Source: Opitutaceae bacterium
GTDB lineage: Bacteria; Verrucomicrobiota; Verrucomicrobiia; Opitutales; Opitutaceae
Length of the DNA: 8,014 nucleotides
NCBI GenBank assembly: GCA_023269455.1
Contig: JAHFTG010000096.1
Coordinates: 1-8,014, forward strand
Direction of reading: 5' to 3'
Position 1 is the stretch's first letter. Each line of letters opens with the position of its first letter. This document shows, in pieces, positions 1 through 6,036 of the stretch. The position numbers and the translations under genes are program-made. Below the pieces are notes generated by a model. That model worked only from the letters and a program-made list of their open reading frames with translations, did no database searches and had not been told where the DNA came from.

Positions 1-268
1 TGAGGGCTTGGGCGCGGGCGGGGTCGGCATCGCATTGGGCGGGCTCGGCGACAGCGGCGCAGTTGACGATGGCGTCGGGAAAGGCGTCGAGCACGGCGCT
101 GGTGAGCGCGGCGTCGTCGGTGAGGTCGAGGGTGCGTTTGACGTTCACGCCGGGGAGCGGGCCGGCGAAGGAGCCGACGAGGCCGGTGACGTGGTGGCCG
201 CGTCGGGCGGCGGCTTGGGCGAAGGCGGAGCCGACGAGGCCGGAGGCACCGGTGAGGAAGAATTTCAT
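1..268 (-). CDS. RmlD-like NAD(P)-dependent sugar-nucleotide reductase/epimerase, N-terminal part
   Basis: Only the first 89 complete codons lie in the window; the gene runs off the left edge. Translation from the ATG at 268-266 begins MKFFLTGASGLVGSAF, a Rossmann-fold start with a GxxGxxG-type dinucleotide-binding loop at residues 7-13. A β-strand with NCAA (about residues 67-70), followed by AEPAQCDADP, matches the segment typical of the extended SDR / RmlD substrate-binding family (dTDP-4-dehydrorhamnose reductase and relatives). These are cytoplasmic enzymes that reduce or epimerise nucleotide-activated sugars. The catalytic Tyr-x-x-x-Lys lies outside the window, so the substrate cannot be stated. 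The gene follows sixA after 74 bases on the same strand, and its leader carries a tandem heptamer repeat. No Shine-Dalgarno motif precedes the ATG. The fold is secure; the exact enzyme is not. Confidence 0.85.
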   Translation of the reverse strand, partial: MKFFLTGASGLVGSAFAQAAARRGHHVTGLVGSFAGPLPGVNVKRTLDLTDDAALTSAVLDAFPDAIVNCAAVAEPAQCDADPARAQAL

Positions 269-289
269 GGGGGCGGAAGGCCGGAAAAG

Positions 290-317
290 TTGAGAGTTGA
301 AAGCTGAGGGTTGAGAG
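290..317. repeat. four tandem heptamers, consensus TTGARAG, in the sixA-reductase gap
   Basis: On the plus strand, four adjacent 7-base units read TTGAGAG (290-296), TTGAAAG (297-303), CTGAGGG (304-310) and TTGAGAG (311-317). Units 1 and 4 are identical, unit 2 differs from them at one base and unit 3 at two. On the transcribed (minus) strand the array reads as CTCTCAA-type units and ends 21 bases upstream of the reductase ATG. It lies wholly between the sixA stop and that ATG, so no identified gene covers it. It contains no hairpin or U-tract that would mark a terminator. The function is unknown. Confidence 0.75.
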
Positions 318-342
318 ACGGAGCGGAGTGTGCGCGGTGCGT

Positions 343-846
343 TCAGGTGGTCGGCGGGAGGAGTTCGGGGGTGATGTGCCAGCAGACGTGCCAGCGGGGG
401 CGGCCGGTGCGTTTGTGGACGTCGCCGCTGGGTTCGAGGGCGAGGACGGCGGCTTTTTTTAGCTCGAAGGCAGCGGGCTTGGGTTTGCCGCGGACGAGGA
501 GGGTGGCGAGGGCGCTGAGGTGGGGTTCGTGGCCGACGAGGGCGAGATTGGCGGCCGCGGGAAACAGTTCCAGGCGCCCGGCCATTGCGAGGGGATCGTC
601 TTCGGGGAGGAGGCCCGGAGTTTCAACGATGACGGTGTCGAGTTGGAGGCCGTGGGCGAGGATGTTGGTGGTTTCTCGGGCGCGTTCGAGGGGGCTGTGC
701 CAGAGTTGGGCGGGAGCGAAGGCGCGGTTGGCGAGGAACCAGGCGGCGAGGCGGGCGGTGTCGAGGCGTCCGCGCGGGCTGAGGGGGCGCGAGGGGTTTT
801 CTTGCTCGGTGACGGCGTGGGCGTGGCGGATCAGGTAGAGGCGCAT
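343..846 (-). CDS. sixA: SixA-type phosphohistidine phosphatase (histidine phosphatase superfamily)
   Basis: This 167-residue protein is close in length to E. coli SixA (161). The N-terminal LIRHAHA supplies the family's RH catalytic signature, with His8 as the residue expected to be transiently phosphorylated. SPLERARETT supplies the second phosphate-pocket Arg (R55, the same position as in E. coli SixA). LVGHEPHL supplies the second catalytic His (H106). The short architecture, lacking the long insertions of phosphoglycerate mutases, and the C-terminal Trp/Pro pattern point to SixA. In E. coli SixA removes phosphate from the phosphohistidine of a phosphotransfer domain; ArcB was the first proposed target. 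The ATG start is 8 bases after the stop of the upstream hybrid kinase, implying co-transcription. What it dephosphorylates here is inference. An alternative is a generic small histidine phosphatase with another phosphorylated substrate. Confidence 0.88.
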   Translation of the reverse strand: MRLYLIRHAHAVTEQENPSRPLSPRGRLDTARLAAWFLANRAFAPAQLWHSPLERARETTNILAHGLQLDTVIVETPGLLPEDDPLAMAGRLELFPAAANLALVGHEPHLSALATLLVRGKPKPAAFELKKAAVLALEPSGDVHKRTGRPRWHVCWHITPELLPPTT

Positions 847-854
847 GAGGGCGG

Positions 855-2444
855 TCAGCGGGCGGCGGGCACGCCTTTGCCGTCGAGGAGGGAGCGGACG
901 GCGAGGAGGAGTGTGCTGAGGGCGTAGGGTTTGGTGAGCATGCCTTGGGAGAGGGCGGGCAGGTCGGGCAGCGGGGCGACTTCGGCGCTGCTGGTGCAGA
1001 GGAGGCGCAGGACGGGGTGGGCGGCGCGGAGCTCGCGGATGATTTTTTCGCCGGCGGGGCCGGTGCGGGCGGAGTCGATGATGAGCAGGTCGAGCGGCTT
1101 GCGGTGGCGGCGCGCGAGCAGGCGGGCTTGCGTGACGGTGCCGGCCGCAAGGACGCGGTAGCCGTCGGCCGTGAGAATACCGGCGACCATCTTGCCGACG
1201 ACCGGATCTTCCTCGATGAGGAGGATGGTTTCGCGGCCGCCGGTGGAGGGCAGGGTGGAGGGTATGGCGGTGCGGACGGCGAGCGGTTCATGCACGGCGG
1301 GCAGATAAATCTCGAAACTGGAGCCGGTGCCGGGCGCGCTTTGCACGAAGATGTAGCCGCCGCTTTGCTGCACGATGCCATAGACGAGCGAGAGGCCGAG
1401 GCCGGTGCCCTTGCCTTCTTCCTTGGTGGTGAAGAAGGGCTCGAAGAGGTGCGAGCGCGTCTCGGCGTCCATGCCGGTGCCGTTGTCGCTGACGGAGAGG
1501 CGCACGTAGCGGCCCGGCGGCATGTCGGTGGCGCGGCGGTTGCGACCGGCTTTGATCTCGCGGAAATCCGTATGGATGGCGACGCGGCCGCCGAGGTCGA
1601 GGGCGTCGCGGGCGTTGATGGTGAGATTGAGCAGCACCTGCTGGATCTGCACGGGGTCAACAAGCACGTGGTCGGGCGCGGCTTGCAGCGAGAGGCCGAG
1701 GGTTTTGTCGGGCTGGAGAAGCTTGGTGAGGATGTCGGCGTTTTCCTGGACGAGCTGGTTGAGGCTGACGACCTTCGGGTCGAGGGCCTGGCGGCGGCTG
1801 AAGGCGAGCAACTGGCGCACGAGGCCGGCGGCGTGAAGGCCGGCGCGGTGGATCTCGCCGATCTCGCGCTCGGCGTGGCGTATCACGGCGGGCTTGCTGC
1901 GGAGGATCTCGCAGTAGCCGTTGATGACCGAGAGAAGGTTGTTGAAATCGTGGGCGACGCCGCCGGCGAGACTGCCGACCGCGTCGAGGCGCTGGGCGTG
2001 GATGAGGTCTTCCTCCAGGCGGCGCTTGGCCGTCATGTCGCGGTAAGTGATCGCGATATACGTGATGCGCCCGCGAGCATCGGCCACGGGGCTGAACGTC
2101 CATGTCGTGTAGAGGCGCTGGCCGGGGCCGCTTACGAGATAGCCTTCGCCGCTGAGCACGCGTCCGGGCACGAGACGGGCGAGCCATTTTTTGAGTTCGG
2201 TAAAATGATCGCGGTCGGCGTGAAGTTCGCCGTGCGAGTGTCCCGGCAACGCCTTCGCAACGCGGCCGGTCATCTCGCAGAGGGTCTGGTTGGCGAAACG
2301 GATACGCAGGCCGTCGGGCGTCCAGTGGCGGTCGGCGATGAGCACGCCTTTACCGAGCGCGCTGAGGGCTCTGGCGAGGAGGCTGGCGGAGGGCCGTGCG
2401 AGACGCGGGCCGCGCGCCTTCGCGGGGGAGCGAGGTTTTTTCAC
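855..2444 (-). CDS. soluble hybrid sensor histidine kinase (PAS-HisKA-HATPase-receiver)
   Basis: This 529-residue protein has no transmembrane segment and is probably cytoplasmic. A basic tail (1-20) precedes one PAS domain (about 25-140, ending AITYRDMT). The HisKA domain has the H-box AHDFNN with phospho-acceptor His165 and Asp166. The HATPase domain shows an N-box with N273 and N277, G1 at SDNGTGM (319-325), an F-box at FEPFFTTK (334-341) and G2 at GKGTGLGL. The C-terminal receiver (about 405-523) has the acidic pair E411/E412, the phospho-acceptor Asp457, Thr484 and Lys505, so it appears functional, although the usual Pro four residues after the Asp is replaced by Thr. The start is GTG at 2444-2442, chosen because it lies just ahead of the PAS domain and 15 bases after the pdxH stop; no ATG occurs before Met58. 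The signal is unknown. No HPt domain or separate response regulator is encoded in the window. SixA follows directly. Confidence 0.93.
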   Translation of the reverse strand: MKKPRSPAKARGPRLARPSASLLARALSALGKGVLIADRHWTPDGLRIRFANQTLCEMTGRVAKALPGHSHGELHADRDHFTELKKWLARLVPGRVLSGEGYLVSGPGQRLYTTWTFSPVADARGRITYIAITYRDMTAKRRLEEDLIHAQRLDAVGSLAGGVAHDFNNLLSVINGYCEILRSKPAVIRHAEREIGEIHRAGLHAAGLVRQLLAFSRRQALDPKVVSLNQLVQENADILTKLLQPDKTLGLSLQAAPDHVLVDPVQIQQVLLNLTINARDALDLGGRVAIHTDFREIKAGRNRRATDMPPGRYVRLSVSDNGTGMDAETRSHLFEPFFTTKEEGKGTGLGLSLVYGIVQQSGGYIFVQSAPGTGSSFEIYLPAVHEPLAVRTAIPSTLPSTGGRETILLIEEDPVVGKMVAGILTADGYRVLAAGTVTQARLLARRHRKPLDLLIIDSARTGPAGEKIIRELRAAHPVLRLLCTSSAEVAPLPDLPALSQGMLTKPYALSTLLLAVRSLLDGKGVPAAR

Positions 2445-2459
2445 GACGGCGGACGGAGG

Positions 2460-3098
2460 TTAGGGCGAGAGACGCTCGACGATCCAGTCGCCGGATTTTT
2501 CACGGCGGTAGCGCAGGCGGTCATGCAGGCGGCTGCGGCGGCCTTGCCAAAACTCGACGGTCTCGGGATTCACGCGGTAGCCGCCCCAGTTCGGAGGAAG
2601 CGGGATTTCGGCGCCGGCGTATTTTTTGTCGAGGGCCTTGAGGCTGTCTTCGAGCACGGCGCGGCCGCTGATGATCGCGCTCTGTTGCGAGACCCAGGCA
2701 CCGAGCTGGCTGGCACGCGGCCGCGAGTGGAAATACGCCTCGCTTTCCTCTCGGGTGAGCTTGGCGATGGCACCCTCGACGGTGACCTGACGCTCCAGCG
2801 CGAGCCAGGGAAACAGCAGGGAGGCGCGGGGGTTTTCGGAGAGATCGCGGCCTTTGCGGCTGTCGTAGTTGGAGTAGAAAACGAAGCCGCGCCCGTCGAG
2901 GCCCTTGAGCAAAACGGTGCGCGCGGACGGATGGCCCTCGCGCGTCGCGGTGGCGAGCGTCATGGCGTTGGGCTCGTGAATCTTCGCGGCTTCGGCCTCC
3001 TGAAACCATTTCTCAAACTGGCGGAAAGGGTCGCGGGCGAGGTCTTTTTCGAGGAGTCCGGCGAGGCTGTAGTCTTTGCGGAGGTCGGCGAGGGACAT
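2460..3098 (-). CDS. pdxH: pyridoxamine/pyridoxine 5'-phosphate oxidase
   Basis: This 212-residue cytoplasmic flavoenzyme oxidises pyridoxine or pyridoxamine 5'-phosphate with O2 to pyridoxal 5'-phosphate, the last step of de novo and salvage vitamin B6 synthesis. E. coli PdxH has 218 residues. Visible family landmarks are DPFRQFEKWF (23-32), the FMN-binding stretch RTVLLKG (60-66) with FVFYSNYDSRKGRDL, SQQSAIISGR, and the C-terminal signature EFWQGRRSRLHDR (182-194) with the ERLSP end. The ATG at 3098 gives MSLADLRKDY, the normal family N-terminus. The frame stays open to a TTG at 3140, but the extra 14 residues are not expected in the family. No Shine-Dalgarno motif precedes the ATG. It lies 45 bases after the cupin gene and 15 bases before the kinase gene, an unusual setting for a B6 gene that may be simple operon sharing. 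Confidence 0.96.
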   Translation of the reverse strand: MSLADLRKDYSLAGLLEKDLARDPFRQFEKWFQEAEAAKIHEPNAMTLATATREGHPSARTVLLKGLDGRGFVFYSNYDSRKGRDLSENPRASLLFPWLALERQVTVEGAIAKLTREESEAYFHSRPRASQLGAWVSQQSAIISGRAVLEDSLKALDKKYAGAEIPLPPNWGGYRVNPETVEFWQGRRSRLHDRLRYRREKSGDWIVERLSP

Positions 3099-3143
3099 GA
3101 AGTGTGCAGGCAAGCTGTGCCGCGGGCGGCGGGCTGTCAAAAA

Positions 3144-3620
3144 TCATCGCGTCAACGCGCATATATCTGCGGCCCAGTCGGGAAAGCGCGCGGCGAGCCC
3201 GGTGCGTTCGCCGAGGGTAAACTCCCGCGCATCCCAGCCCGGCGACATCGTGCAGCCGAGCAATGCCCAGGCGCCGCCGTCCGCGAGCCGTGCGCCTTGC
3301 CAGGTGTCGCCGGGCACGACGAGTTGCGGCGTCTGGCCGGCGGCGAAGCCGGTGCCGAGGTGCGTTTTGCGGCCTTCGCCCGTGGCGGGATCTAGGATCA
3401 GGTGTTCGACGACATCGCCCGCGTAGAAATGCCAGATCTCCTCGGTGCGCAGCCGATGCAGCGCGGAAAAGCCGTCGGGCGTGATCAAAAAATAAATCGC
3501 CGTGCCCGCCGCCCGGCCGCCGGGCAAGCCGAGGGCGCTCACATACGTTTGGCGAAAGAAGCCGCCTTCGTTCGGCAACGGTTCCAGGCGGAGGGCGGCG
3601 ATGATTTCGGCGGCGGTCAT
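3144..3620 (-). CDS. DUF985 / Cupin_5 family protein
   Basis: This 158-residue protein is a single-domain cupin of the DUF985 family, to which yeast YML079w belongs. Recognisable conserved blocks are LEPLPNEGGFFRQTY (12-26), AIYFLIT (41-47), SALHRLRTEEIWHFYAGD (52-69), PQLVVPGDTWQGA (98-110) and GCTMSPGWDAREFTLGER (122-139). His55 and the Glu-Ile-Trp-His segment sit in the first cupin motif, which in this fold lines the β-barrel pocket. Family members are often labelled predicted sugar epimerases on structural similarity, but no reaction is established, so none is assigned here. The ATG at 3620 is the first codon of a normal-length product. The gene is divergent from the M20 peptidase gene and is the first in the minus-strand group leading to pdxH. 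Confidence 0.9.
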   Translation of the reverse strand: MTAAEIIAALRLEPLPNEGGFFRQTYVSALGLPGGRAAGTAIYFLITPDGFSALHRLRTEEIWHFYAGDVVEHLILDPATGEGRKTHLGTGFAAGQTPQLVVPGDTWQGARLADGGAWALLGCTMSPGWDAREFTLGERTGLAARFPDWAADICALTR

Positions 3621-3673
3621 GACGGCATGTTTATCGCCTCGCGCGGCGTGGCAACCTGTCTAAATTCCGCGCG
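3621..3673. promoter_or_regulatory. divergent spacer, candidate back-to-back promoters
   Basis: These 53 bases separate the divergent starts of the cupin gene and the M20 peptidase gene, so both promoters should lie here or inside the opposing gene. For the peptidase, the AT-rich hexamer TAAATT at 3661-3666 matches four of six bases of the -10 consensus and ends 7 bases before the ATG. On the minus strand, GATAAA ends 9 bases before the cupin ATG. Neither has a convincing -35 partner at 17 bases. Both positions would give transcripts with almost no leader. Promoter assignment is tentative. Confidence 0.35.
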
Positions 3674-4915
3674 ATGTCTCCCGCCGCCTACATCGACGCC
3701 CACGCGCCCGACCTGATCGCCCTGCTCCAGCGGCTGGTGCGCACCGACACGGTCAATCCGCCGGGCAACCACTACGCGGCGATCACCACGCTGCTCACCG
3801 AGGAGCTGGCGCACGCCGGACTTCGCGCGAAACGCTTCACGGTGCCGAAGGCTTTGCTCAAGAAAACGCTGCCGCCCGCACAGCACGGGTTTCCTCGCTA
3901 CAATGTCCTTGGCAAGCTCGCGGCGCGCGGGGCAAGCAAGACGATTCATTTCAACGCACACTACGACGTCGTGCCGGTTTCGGGTGCGTGGCGGCATGGC
4001 TCGCCGTTCAGCGGCGAAGTGGACGGCGGGTGGATTTACGGACGCGGCACGGCCGACATGAAAGGGTCGCACGCTTCGCTGCTCATGGCGCTCCGCGCGC
4101 TCAAGGCGACGGGCACGCCGCCGAAGATGAACGTTGAGGTCTCGTTTACCGCCGACGAGGAAACCGACTCCGTGCTCGGCTCGGGTTGGCTCGTGAAACA
4201 CGCGCCGATCAAGCCCGACTACGCCGTCGTGATGGAAGGCGGCGAGGGCAACGCGGTGTGTTGCGGGCACAACGGCGTCGTCTGGCTCAACGTCACCGTG
4301 CACGGCCGCGCCGCGCACGGCAGCGTGCCGCACGAAGGCGTCAACGCGCTCGAAAAAATGTCGGCCCTCGTGCTCGCGCTCGACGATTACAAGAAGGTGT
4401 TGGCGAAGCGCACGTTCACCGCGCCCGACGGCAAGGTCATGCGGCCCACGCTGAACATCGGCGGGGTATTTGCCTCGGGCGAAGGCGGCAAGATCAACAC
4501 GGTGCCCGCGCTCGCGAGTTTCTCCATTGATCGTCGCGTGATTGCGGTCGAGACGGTGCCGGCGGCCGAGCGCGAGTTGCGGGCGTTCCTCGCGGCGGCG
4601 GCGAAAAAAATTCCGCAGTGCCGCATCACCGTGGAAAAAGTATCGCACAACCACCCGACGTTTAATCCGCCCACGAATCCGTTTTTTGCGACGATGGCGG
4701 GATGCGTGACACGCGTGCGCCGTGAGAAGACGGTTTTCCGCGTGTCGAACGGGTTTAACGACATGTATTTTTTCGCGGGGGAATTAAAAATCCCCACGCT
4801 CGGCTACGGGCCGGGCGGCGACAACTGCCACGCGGTGGACGAGCGCGCGTCGGTGAAAGAGCTGGTCGCGAGCGCGAAAATCTACGCGGAGCTGCTGACG
4901 ACGTTTGCGGGGTGA
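3674..4915 (+). CDS. M20-family metallopeptidase/deacylase (ArgE/DapE-like)
   Basis: This 413-residue cytoplasmic zinc-dependent amidohydrolase belongs to the ArgE/DapE/carboxypeptidase G2 family. The expected ligands are all present: His96 and Asp98 in NAHYDVVP, bridging Asp128 in GRGTADMKG, catalytic Glu162 and metal ligand Glu163 in ADEET, Glu188 in VVMEGGEGN and a final His386 in NCHAVDE. A lid/dimerisation domain spans about 200-310, containing VHGRAAHGSVPHEGVNA with the usual substrate-contacting His and ending where KINTVPALASFSIDRR leads back into the catalytic domain. Members remove acyl groups from amino acids or cleave dipeptides. Which substrate applies cannot be read here; no arginine or lysine pathway gene is nearby, so argE or dapE is not assigned. 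It is transcribed alone, and its stop lies 5 bases from that of the convergent gene on the right. Confidence 0.93.
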   Translation: MSPAAYIDAHAPDLIALLQRLVRTDTVNPPGNHYAAITTLLTEELAHAGLRAKRFTVPKALLKKTLPPAQHGFPRYNVLGKLAARGASKTIHFNAHYDVVPVSGAWRHGSPFSGEVDGGWIYGRGTADMKGSHASLLMALRALKATGTPPKMNVEVSFTADEETDSVLGSGWLVKHAPIKPDYAVVMEGGEGNAVCCGHNGVVWLNVTVHGRAAHGSVPHEGVNALEKMSALVLALDDYKKVLAKRTFTAPDGKVMRPTLNIGGVFASGEGGKINTVPALASFSIDRRVIAVETVPAAERELRAFLAAAAKKIPQCRITVEKVSHNHPTFNPPTNPFFATMAGCVTRVRREKTVFRVSNGFNDMYFFAGELKIPTLGYGPGGDNCHAVDERASVKELVASAKIYAELLTTFAG

Positions 4916-4920
4916 AACGA

Positions 4921-5361
4921 TCAGCGTGCGGCGAGCGCCTGGTCGCAGGCGACGCTTACGAGGCGTTCGCGTTCGGCCTCGTTGGCTGTCGCCATTGCGG
5001 TGATGAACCGGCGGATATTTGCTTCTGGTTCATGTGCAAGCCACACGGCTTGGAGGGAGGGCCTAAACGGGTAGATTGCGGGTGATGGACCGCAGCCACG
5101 TTTGGAAGTAAAACCCAGGAGGCTTTCGGTTATCGAAGAAAAGAAGCCGGTATTTTCCAATAGACCGATATCGTGATGGTTGCACCAGATGGCGAGTGGG
5201 CTTTCTTTTTTCACCAAGACCGGTGCGCGTCCCAACCAAGATTTCTCGTGAATTTGGGTGCCTGTGATGTCGGTCATTCCCAGCCGGATTTTTGTAACGG
5301 GAATCCAGATGGACGCAGTGAGCAATCCGAGGAAAAGAATAATGAACCATTTGGCTTTCAT
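4921..5361 (-). CDS. small unrecognised protein with N-terminal membrane segment
   Basis: I do not recognise this 146-residue protein. It begins MKAKWFIILFLGLLTASIWI, a short basic end followed by a hydrophobic stretch (about 5-22), consistent with a signal anchor or an uncleaved signal peptide; no lipoprotein Cys is present. The rest is soluble in character, with Cys60 in AIWCNHHDIG, Cys90 in KRGCGPSP and Cys139 near the end, so an exported domain with one disulphide is possible but unproven. The ATG at 5361 is 5 bases after the marC stop; the frame continues upstream inside marC to 5643, but that extension would be a low-complexity Arg-rich shadow. The gene is clearly richer in A/T than its neighbours and its codons are less C/G-biased, suggesting later acquisition or weak selection. 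Tight linkage to marC suggests co-transcription. Confidence 0.7.
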   Translation of the reverse strand: MKAKWFIILFLGLLTASIWIPVTKIRLGMTDITGTQIHEKSWLGRAPVLVKKESPLAIWCNHHDIGLLENTGFFSSITESLLGFTSKRGCGPSPAIYPFRPSLQAVWLAHEPEANIRRFITAMATANEAERERLVSVACDQALAAR

Positions 5362-5366
5362 GGACT

Positions 5367-5948
5367 TTATCCCGCCCAGCCGCGGCGGATCATCGAGATG
5401 GCGATGGCGGCGAGGAGGAGCGCGACGATTTTTGAGATGGCGCGCAGGCCGGTCGGGCCGACGAGGGCGCTGAGTTTGTGGGCGTTGAAGAGGGCGGCCA
5501 TGACTAGGCCGAGATTCGCGGCGAGTGCGAGCAGCGTCATGCCGAGTCCGACAGTGTCCACGAGGACGAGGAGCGTGGTGATGAGCGCGGGGCCGGCGAT
5601 GAGCGGCATGCCGAGCGGGACCACGCCGAAATCCGCGCTCCACTTGGGCGGCTCGGAGGACGCGGGGAGCACGAGTTCGCGCGACGCGAGGACGAGCAGG
5701 ATGAGGCCGCCTGCCACTTGGAAATCACTCACGGTGATGCCGACGGCGGAGAACACGCTCCGGCCAAGAAATAGAAACGCCAGCGCGACGAGGCCGCCGG
5801 TAAGCGTCGCCTGGCGGGCGACACGGCGGCAGTCGTCGGCCGCCACGCCCGCGCTCATCGCCAGAAAGATCGCGGTGAGGCCGATGGGGTCGCTGGCGAC
5901 GAAGAGCGGGATGAAGGCTTTGAGAAAGTGCTCGGCCCAGGTTGGCAT
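5367..5948 (-). CDS. MarC-family integral membrane protein
   Basis: This 193-residue polytopic inner-membrane protein is of the MarC/UPF0056 family, normally about 200 residues with six helices. Conserved blocks are AFIPLFVASDPIGL (11-24), FQVAGGLILLVLASRE (76-91), VVPLGMPLIAGPALITTLLVL (109-129) and GLRAISKIVALLLAAIAISMI (167-187). Hydrophobic segments fall at about 8-29, 47-66, 74-90, 107-130, 133-154 and 168-187. The family is a predicted transporter group; the early link of E. coli MarC with multiple antibiotic resistance was later disproved, so no drug-resistance role is claimed. The start is ATG at 5948. It lies 88 bases downstream of the double-PAS kinase on the same strand and 5 bases upstream of the small membrane-anchored protein gene, so the last two probably share a transcript. 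Confidence 0.92.
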   Translation of the reverse strand: MPTWAEHFLKAFIPLFVASDPIGLTAIFLAMSAGVAADDCRRVARQATLTGGLVALAFLFLGRSVFSAVGITVSDFQVAGGLILLVLASRELVLPASSEPPKWSADFGVVPLGMPLIAGPALITTLLVLVDTVGLGMTLLALAANLGLVMAALFNAHKLSALVGPTGLRAISKIVALLLAAIAISMIRRGWAG

Positions 5949-6036
5949 GGGGAAAGGCTGCCCGGGTGCGAGGGGTTTCGCAAGGATGGGGCGGAGTGGG
6001 GATTAGGAATCCGACGGCAAGGAAGAGGGCGCGTGC

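Noticed and set aside
3099..3140. TTG-initiated 14-residue N-terminal extension of pdxH
   Set aside because: The ATG at 3098 gives the expected family N-terminus and length; the extension is Arg/Pro-rich and unlike PdxH.
945..3395. 816-codon open frame on the plus strand
   Set aside because: It lies antisense to parts of four well-supported genes (kinase, pdxH, cupin) and its translation is low-complexity Gly/Ala/Glu-rich with no domain. Such frames arise when C-ending codons on the opposite strand suppress stops.
3617..4654. 345-codon open frame antisense to the M20 peptidase gene
   Set aside because: The plus-strand gene has every catalytic residue of its family, whereas the antisense product is Arg/His-rich without recognisable motifs.
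4916..4920. shared terminator between the convergent peptidase and small-protein genes
   Set aside because: Only five bases separate the stop codons, and I saw no strong hairpin with a T-tract in the flanking sequence.
5362..5643. upstream extension of the small gene into marC
   Set aside because: It overlaps conserved marC coding sequence and would encode an Arg/His/Pro-rich shadow; the ATG at 5361 begins a sensible membrane segment.
6000..6012. GGATT-AGG-AATCC inverted repeat between the kinase and marC as a terminator
   Set aside because: The stem is only five base pairs with a three-base loop, and no T-tract follows on either strand.
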